NCBI GenBank assembly: GCA_913778505.1
Contig: CAJYWD010000001.1
Span: 1 to 64,000, forward strand
Origin: an uncultured Chryseobacterium sp.
Lineage (GTDB): Bacteria; Bacteroidota; Bacteroidia; Flavobacteriales; Weeksellaceae
Reading direction: 5' to 3'
Length of the DNA stretch: 64,000 nucleotides
Part shown: one piece after another, positions 59,665-64,000 of the stretch
Layout: each line of letters starts with the position of its first letter
Position numbering within the stretch: position 1 is the first letter of the stretch
Position numbers and translations under genes: made by a program
The notes under the pieces: generated by a model
Seen by the model: the letters and a program-made list of their open reading frames with translations, nothing else
What the model was told of the DNA's origin: nothing
The model's database searches: none

Positions 59665-60111
59665 ATGCAAACCCTCCACACAACCTCCGAAAATCCGGAT
59701 TTCCAAAAACTAGTAAAACAACTGGATGCCTATCTTGCAATAATGGACGGCGACGAACACGATTTCTATCATCAATACAACAAAATCGATATGCTGAAAA
59801 ACTGCATCGTGATTTATGATAATGAAGAAGCTGTTGCTTGTGGCGCTATCAAAGCATTGGATTCAAAATCTATGGAAGTCAAAAGAATGTTCACCCTTCC
59901 TGAGAACCGTGGAAAAGGTTTGGCTTCTAAAATTTTACACGAGTTAGAAATTTGGACTAAAGAATTAGGTTACGAAAAAACAGTTCTGGAAACCGGTAAA
60001 AGACAAATCGAAGCCGTTGCACTTTACAATAAATGTGGGTACAAAGTTATTCCGAATTACGGACAATATGCAGGAATCGAAAACAGTATTTGTTTCGAGA
60101 AAGAACTATAA
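59665..60111 (+). CDS. GNAT family N-acetyltransferase
   Basis: A 148-residue acetyl-CoA-dependent acyltransferase. The acetyl-CoA loop is in VKRMFTLPENRGKGLASKILHELEIW (R-G-K-G-L-A), followed by YEKTVLETGKRQIEAVALYNKCGYKVIPNYGQY, the usual C-terminal strands. The acceptor is unknown. The start ATG (59665) lies just after the shifted-frame stop of the preceding gene. A strong terminator follows. Confidence 0.92.
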   Translation: MQTLHTTSENPDFQKLVKQLDAYLAIMDGDEHDFYHQYNKIDMLKNCIVIYDNEEAVACGAIKALDSKSMEVKRMFTLPENRGKGLASKILHELEIWTKELGYEKTVLETGKRQIEAVALYNKCGYKVIPNYGQYAGIENSICFEKEL

Positions 60112-60112
60112 A

Positions 60113-60150
60113 AAAAAGTATAAACAAAGCGAACTCTGTTTATACTTTAA
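60113..60150. terminator. Terminator between the GNAT and YceI genes
   Basis: AAAGTATAAACA / TGTTTATACTTT, a perfect 12-base-pair stem between convergent genes with a ten-base loop, preceded by A and followed by T, so it can act in both directions. Confidence 0.75.
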
Positions 60151-60181
60151 AAACTCAAACTATAAATACTATCGTATTCTT

Positions 60182-60691
60182 TTATTGTTTTACAAACTGC
60201 AGTTCGCCGGCAAGTTTCACTTCTTCGCTCACCATCACACCGCCAGTTTCCAGCGCTGCGTTCCAGGTCAATCCGAAGTCACTTCTTTTGATTTTTCCTT
60301 CGAAAGAGAAACCTGCTTTGGTGTTTCCCCAAGGATCAGAGTTGATTCCGCCAAAGTCCACGTCCAATGTCACCGGTTTTGTAACGCCGTTGATTGTCAG
60401 GTTTCCGGTAACATCACCGTTCAAAGTAGTCGCCTCGAAAGTAATTTTCGGGTTCGCCTCCGCGTTGAAGAATTCCGCAGATTTCAGGTGATTATCACGG
60501 TCCGTATTATTCGTAAAAATAGAATCCGTATCGATGAAAGCTGATACTTTAGCATTAGAGAAGGTATCGTCTTCCGCATCAATTTCCGCATTGAAAGTCG
60601 TGAATTCTCCTTTCACGTTAGAAATCATCAGGTGTTTTACTTTGAAAGTGATTTCGCTATGCGTTGGGTCCAATAACCATTTAGTTGCCAT
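60182..60691 (-). CDS. YceI-like family protein
   Basis: A 169-residue protein with the lipocalin-like YceI fold. Typical sequence: KWLLDPTHSEITFKVKHLMISNVKGEFTTFNAEI, then HLKSAEFFNAEANPKITFEATT, FGGINSDPWGNTKAGFSFEGKIKRSDFGLTWN. Family members bind polyisoprenoids or amphiphilic ligands, often in the periplasm. This one lacks a signal peptide, so it is probably cytoplasmic. A promoter-like TACATTTG lies about 33 bases upstream. Confidence 0.93.
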   Translation of the reverse strand: MATKWLLDPTHSEITFKVKHLMISNVKGEFTTFNAEIDAEDDTFSNAKVSAFIDTDSIFTNNTDRDNHLKSAEFFNAEANPKITFEATTLNGDVTGNLTINGVTKPVTLDVDFGGINSDPWGNTKAGFSFEGKIKRSDFGLTWNAALETGGVMVSEEVKLAGELQFVKQ

Positions 60692-60723
60692 AATTTTAAA
60701 TATTTTGTTGATTAATTATGATG

Positions 60724-60731
60724 CAAATGTA
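60724..60731 (-). promoter_or_regulatory. -7 element of the YceI-like gene
   Basis: TACATTTG on the minus strand, about 32 bases before the ATG. The -33 region has TGTG rather than TTTG. Confidence 0.45.
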
Positions 60732-60838
60732 GGTTGGTCAGATTTCCCACACATTGATGTAAGTTAAGAATTTGAATTGTCGAGAAAATTTGGGCAGCCC
60801 GTCAGATTTCCCAAAGCTTTCCCAATTCAAAAATCTGC

Positions 60839-60923
60839 CGGCCGGGCTATCCGCTGCTATCTTTTGCCAAAGCTTTTGCCCACGCAAAAAAAGGATATCC
60901 GCTACTATCCCTGCTGCGGGCGA
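60839..60923. repeat. Dispersed palindromic repeat, family 1, copy C (inverted)
   Basis: On the minus strand it reads AGGGATAGTAGCGGATATCC, then an inner stem of TTTTGC-type pairing, then GATAGCAGCGGATAGCCCGG. The arms agree almost base for base with copy A, but the inner stem is different. It lies just past the TIGR03915-like gene. Confidence 0.75.
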
Positions 60924-60933
60924 CGGCTCCGAA

Positions 60934-61692
60934 TCACCATTTCTCGGTCAGATATTTCCAGTAGCGCTTCGGAACGTGCTGGAGATGAAGCTTTGTATTT
61001 TTCCGTTCCTTGATATTGGTTTTTGTGAAATAGCTTTTCCAGAGCGTCTGGTATTTTTTTTCCTCATCGTGAAATTTTTCCTGATATTGATTGAGATTCA
61101 GTTTTTCATCAGGATAAAAGAATTCGCAGTTTTCCAAATCGTAGAACAATCCGTAATGTCTTCGCAAATCATAAATCATCCATTTTTGGTCAGCATATCG
61201 GTCTTTGAAATGTTTTCTGATTAAAGGCAACACATTGAAATCCGGGTCAATCTTAGCAAAATAAATATCATCCTGCATCTTCTCGAACCGTACGAAAGCC
61301 GTCATTCTGTGGCGCTCCCGGCTCATTGATTTGCAAATTTTTGAAACCTTCAGGACATCATCGTTGGCAAAATTCTTCAGAACATTCTCTTCCGGAAATT
61401 TTACCGACTGCCGGACGACTGATAAAATCAACTGTTCCAATTCATCATCTTCCGAAAGATAAACTCGCAGCAAATCATTAATCCCGGATTTACCAATGCT
61501 TTTCTCTAATTTATTGAGAACTCTCTCCGATTTTTCCTGCTGCGTCACAACCTCGTGGATCTCCGCAAACATATTTTCCTGCTGAAACGTTTCTCTGTTT
61601 CGGATTTCCACGTCTTGATAACGATACTCGAAAACTTCGAAAATCGCAGTAAAAAGTCCGTCGAAACTGCCGTCGTAGAGAAGGGTTGTCAT
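60934..61692 (-). CDS. TIGR03915-like putative DNA repair protein, partner of the radical SAM gene
   Basis: A 252-residue protein beginning LLYDGSFDGLFTAIFEVFEYRYQDVEI, with a central helical region (MSRERHRMTAFVRFEKMQDDIYFAKIDPDFNVLPLIRKHFKDRYADQKWMIYD) and a basic C-terminus. This closely fits the family TIGR03915, named as a putative DNA-repair protein and found beside a radical SAM enzyme. The pair has no confirmed biochemical activity that I know of. It is the last gene of a three-gene minus-strand unit; 81 bases containing a short repeat separate it from the middle gene. Confidence 0.9.
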   Translation of the reverse strand: MTTLLYDGSFDGLFTAIFEVFEYRYQDVEIRNRETFQQENMFAEIHEVVTQQEKSERVLNKLEKSIGKSGINDLLRVYLSEDDELEQLILSVVRQSVKFPEENVLKNFANDDVLKVSKICKSMSRERHRMTAFVRFEKMQDDIYFAKIDPDFNVLPLIRKHFKDRYADQKWMIYDLRRHYGLFYDLENCEFFYPDEKLNLNQYQEKFHDEEKKYQTLWKSYFTKTNIKERKNTKLHLQHVPKRYWKYLTEKW

Positions 61693-61773
61693 TTTTTAAG
61701 TTGGAGAGTTTGAGTATTTGAGAGTTACAAATTCAAGGTAATATTTGTCATTCCGGAGGAATCTAAATTTATT

Positions 61774-62202
61774 TTAAATTTTATAACAAACAAGTTTCAA
61801 TTCATTCTCATCAAGTTCTAAATAAAACTCACCGACTTCTTTTATTAATGTAAAAATTCTGTCTAAATCTTGATTTGTCTGCGAATCAATAACTTTATGA
61901 AAAATGAGATATTCTATTTCTCGATATTCAAGCCAATCGTTAAATGAATTATTACCTTCAAAACCAGTTTGCCAGTAATCAAATTCAAAAATACTTCCAC
62001 TATCTAGATACAATTCTCCAATCTTATCATTCTGAACTTTTTTGAAGAGAATCTTTTTAATTTCACAGGCATTATCAACAATCTGTTCAATCAACTTAAC
62101 CCATTTTGATTTAGACATCAATGGTTGTGAGAATTTTGAGATTGCGTTATCAATTTCTTTTATCTTTTGTTCGTCGTAACATAAAGCTTTTTTTGTCCTC
62201 AT
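61774..62202 (-). CDS. Uncharacterised protein inserted between the two radical SAM system genes
   Basis: A 142-residue acidic soluble protein with no recognised family. Its sequence (KWVKLIEQIVDNACEIKKILFKKVQNDKIGELYLDSGSIFEFDYWQTGFEG; LIKEVGEFYLELDENELKLVCYKI) suggests an alpha/beta domain and no catalytic motif. The ATG lies three bases after the radical SAM stop, so it must be co-transcribed. It is AT-richer than its neighbours. Normally the two outer genes are adjacent, so this looks like an insertion; it may be a cargo gene, an immunity-like gene or a third component. Function unknown. Confidence 0.7.
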   Translation of the reverse strand: MRTKKALCYDEQKIKEIDNAISKFSQPLMSKSKWVKLIEQIVDNACEIKKILFKKVQNDKIGELYLDSGSIFEFDYWQTGFEGNNSFNDWLEYREIEYLIFHKVIDSQTNQDLDRIFTLIKEVGEFYLELDENELKLVCYKI

Positions 62203-62205
62203 ATT

Positions 62206-63462
62206 TTAAAACAAAGTCAGTTGCTGAGAAAACTGATTCTGAAACTTCGATTGACTTCCGCCGATAATCAATTTCCTCAAATTCAAATCGGTTAAATGTT
62301 TCAGAAACGGATTACCGTAAGTGAAATCAATAAAATACTTGGCGCGGTTCACTGCGGCGCCGAGCTTTTTTAGATGATCAATCGTTAAAATTTGAAATCG
62401 TCTTGCACTCACAATTTTTTGTGCAGTCTTTACACCGATTCCCGGAATTCTGAGAATCATTTTATAATCTGCTGTTTGAAGATTAACAGGAAATTGTTCC
62501 AGATGCCGCAAAGCCCAGCTCAATTTCGGGTCAACTTCCAAATCCAGAAAAGGCATATTGAAATCCAGGATTTCATCCGCTTGAAAACCATAAAACCGCA
62601 TCAGCCAATCTGATTGATACAAACGGTTTTCCCTCAAAACAGGAACTTCCGCCGTAATTGCCGGCAAACGATTATCCACCGTTACAGGAATATAGCCTGA
62701 ATAATAAACCCGTTTCATACCGTAATTTTTATAGAAATGATCGGCAACTTTGATGATTTGCAAATCATTTTCATTAGTGGCACCAACAATCATTTGAGTC
62801 GATTGTCCTGCTGGCGCAAATTTTGGAGCGCTTCGGATGATTTTTTTCTCGTCTTTATATCGCTGAATGCCTTTCTGAACAATCCGCATCGGCTGGAGCA
62901 TATCTTCACGGCTTTTATCCGGTGCCAATAATTTCAAACCAGATTCAGTCGGAATTTCTAAGTTTACGGAAAGTCTATCAGCGTAAAGCGCAGCTTCTTT
63001 CATCAAATCATCACTCGCTCCGGGAATCGATTTCAGGTGAATGTATCCATTGAACTTGTGTTCAGTTCTCAGTTTCTTCGCAACCCGAACCAAGCGTTCC
63101 ATGGTCGTATCAGCATCTTTGAAAATTCCTGAACTCAGAAACAAACCTTCGATGTAATTTCGTCTGTAAAAACTAATCGTTAAATCCACGACTTCTTCCA
63201 CTGTGAAAGCAGCACGTTTGATATCATTGGATTTTCTGGAAACACAATAGATGCAATCGTAAATGCAATGATTGGTCAAAAGGATTTTAAGAAGCGAGAC
63301 ACATCGTCCGTCTTCCGTATAAGTATGACAGATTCCGCTGGCTGAGCTGTCTCCCAAGCCGCCATTATTCTTCCGTTTTCCTCCGCTGGAAGAGCACGAA
63401 ACATCATACTTGGCAGCATCTGCAAGGATTTCGAGTTTTTCTTTGATGCGGTCGAAGTTCAT
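62206..63462 (-). CDS. Putative DNA modification/repair radical SAM protein (TIGR03916-like)
   Basis: A 418-residue protein. The radical SAM cluster motif is C66-x3-C70-x2-C73 (LLTNHCIYDCIYC), with extra cysteines at 23, 45 and 54 that could serve a second cluster or a zinc site. The segment IHLKSIPGASDDLMKEAALYADRLSVNLEIPTESGLKLLAP is typical of this family. The C-terminal part carries a helix-hairpin-helix (KMILRIPGIGVKTAQKIVSARR, about 334-355), a DNA-binding element found in repair enzymes. It is the first gene of the three-gene unit; a 36-base inverted repeat lies upstream and may hold its operator. Confidence 0.92.
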   Translation of the reverse strand: MNFDRIKEKLEILADAAKYDVSCSSSGGKRKNNGGLGDSSASGICHTYTEDGRCVSLLKILLTNHCIYDCIYCVSRKSNDIKRAAFTVEEVVDLTISFYRRNYIEGLFLSSGIFKDADTTMERLVRVAKKLRTEHKFNGYIHLKSIPGASDDLMKEAALYADRLSVNLEIPTESGLKLLAPDKSREDMLQPMRIVQKGIQRYKDEKKIIRSAPKFAPAGQSTQMIVGATNENDLQIIKVADHFYKNYGMKRVYYSGYIPVTVDNRLPAITAEVPVLRENRLYQSDWLMRFYGFQADEILDFNMPFLDLEVDPKLSWALRHLEQFPVNLQTADYKMILRIPGIGVKTAQKIVSARRFQILTIDHLKKLGAAVNRAKYFIDFTYGNPFLKHLTDLNLRKLIIGGSQSKFQNQFSQQLTLF

Positions 63463-63523
63463 TATTCAGTAGTTGCAATAAATTCATTTTCAATAAAAAT
63501 AATTCACTGAAATCTCACTTTAT

Positions 63524-63559
63524 TATTTGTATCAAAATTACAAAAATAATTGATACAAA
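63524..63559. promoter_or_regulatory. 36-bp inverted repeat upstream of the radical SAM operon
   Basis: ATTTGTATCAA (63524-63534) and TTGATACAAAT (63549-63559) form a perfect 11-base inverted repeat with a 14-base centre. Minus-strand TATTTTTG and TAATTTTG sequences lie within it, so an operator overlapping the promoter is plausible. The bound protein is unknown. Confidence 0.5.
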
Positions 63560-63635
63560 TTATACCATTCTATATAAAAATGTTATTTAGTATTCTGAAA
63601 AATTTTAGAATTCCGCAAATAAAAATTAGATTGAA

Positions 63636-64000
63636 TTATTCCATCAAATAGATTTTTTTATTTTTCAAACTGATTCCAATTTTTTTACCGAGCCAGTTAA
63701 TACTGGTTTTCCCCTCGTAAATCAATCCTTCCACGAAAACAACTTTTGGGTCTTTAAGTGTCACTATAGAATTGGAAATAGAACTAAGTGAACCTTTGTA
63801 GAATTTGGTCTTCAGCTTTTCATCAAAATCACTTTTCATTTCACTCATTTCCAATTTACTTTTGTCAATTCCTAAAGCGGGAATTAATTTATCGCTGATC
63901 CAGAAGGAATTGTTTCCTGCACCCGAATCCAGCAAAACCTGGATCCTAACTTTATCATTAAGCGTTACATAAGTAAGAATATCAGTCGATTTATCCGCAA
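63636..64000 (-). CDS. Retropepsin-like aspartic protease, truncated by the window edge
   Basis: The gene enters from beyond 64000 and ends at 63636. The frame is open to the edge and includes TYVTLNDKVRIQVLLDSGAGNNSFWISDKL, whose D-S-G-A is the catalytic motif of retropepsin-like proteases. The following GIDKSKLEMSEMKSDFDEKLKTKFYKGSLSSISNSIVTLKDPKVVF is compatible with the second beta region. The C-terminus ends KNKKIYLME. Function and substrate are unknown, and the N-terminus, with any signal or PDZ domain, is outside. Confidence 0.75.
   Translation of the reverse strand, partial: ADKSTDILTYVTLNDKVRIQVLLDSGAGNNSFWISDKLIPALGIDKSKLEMSEMKSDFDEKLKTKFYKGSLSSISNSIVTLKDPKVVFVEGLIYEGKTSINWLGKKIGISLKNKKIYLME

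Noticed and set aside
1-64000. Prophage, integrase, transposase, toxin-antitoxin or restriction-modification island
   Set aside because: No gene in the window shows such motifs; the region is mainly core metabolism and envelope genes, with only small non-coding repeats.

Overview
The window comes from a Bacteroidota genome, most likely a Chryseobacterium-like member of the Flavobacteriia (Weeksellaceae). Several lines agree. There is a giant SprA (core of the type IX secretion system, T9SS) in the gene order maeB - small gene - ruvA - sprA - gcvH - VanZ-like gene. Two secreted proteins end in T9SS-type sorting domains. Promoters match the Bacteroidota form TTTG-N19..21-TAnnTTTG, and Shine-Dalgarno sites are largely absent. 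The base composition is AT-rich with very AT-rich intergenic spacers. I see no prophage, transposase, CRISPR array or integrase; this is mostly chromosomal core with small repeats between genes.

Layout. 1-400: three tandem promoters read off the left edge, probably into a stable-RNA operon. 681-13.6 kb (minus strand): VanZ-like protein, gcvH, sprA, ruvA, a small acidic protein, fused malic enzyme/phosphotransacetylase, a BadF-type sugar kinase and a small hypothetical. 13.8-17.6 kb (plus): GtrA-like protein, PlsC-type acyltransferase, FucP-type sugar transporter and a DUF3810 putative metalloprotease. 17.6-18.3 kb: a candidate small RNA and tRNA-Met(CAT). 18.3-24.05 kb (minus): TlpA-like thioredoxin, a small sorting-tag-like membrane protein, a T9SS cargo protein, and the clpX-HIT-greA group. 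24.1-25.1 kb (plus): Rieske-like lipoprotein and dtd. 25.1-30.1 kb (minus): SIMPL, RDD and folB, then an 800-base repeat-rich gap, then nadA-gmk-yicC. 30.2-35.4 kb (plus): lpxK, a TlpA-like protein, dinB, an ABC exporter and a decayed gene. 35.5-43.7 kb: tyrosine catabolism (flavin reductase, fahA, hppD, CoA transferase, hmgA). 43.9-50.6 kb: cytoplasmic alpha-amylase, deoC, an Lrp regulator, a secreted T9SS amylase and an SRPBCC protein. 51-60 kb: M3 peptidase, several small conserved genes, SGNH hydrolase, BstA-like protein, LprI-like protein, serine hydrolase, hutH, a DUF2059 gene with a homopolymer frameshift, and a GNAT. 60.2-64 kb (minus): YceI, a predicted radical-SAM DNA-repair pair with an extra gene inserted between its two members, and the edge of a retropepsin-like protease.

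Functional links. hppD, hmgA and fahA cover 4-hydroxyphenylpyruvate to fumarate plus acetoacetate; the CoA transferase and flavin reductase lie among them. The two GH13 enzymes would split starch degradation between the cell surface and the cytoplasm. The T9SS core gene sprA and two candidate cargo proteins occur in the same window.

Most worth a second look: (i) the radical-SAM/TIGR03915-like locus with its inserted gene and a 36-bp dyad upstream; (ii) a dispersed ~100-bp repeat whose arms are conserved while the inner stem changes sequence but keeps pairing; (iii) a Rieske-like lipoprotein with rearranged ligand positions; (iv) a short PID-motif membrane protein next to a T9SS cargo gene; (v) an A9-tract frameshift; (vi) two promoter-terminator units that may encode small RNAs. 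Family names rest on motif recognition by eye; no database search was run.
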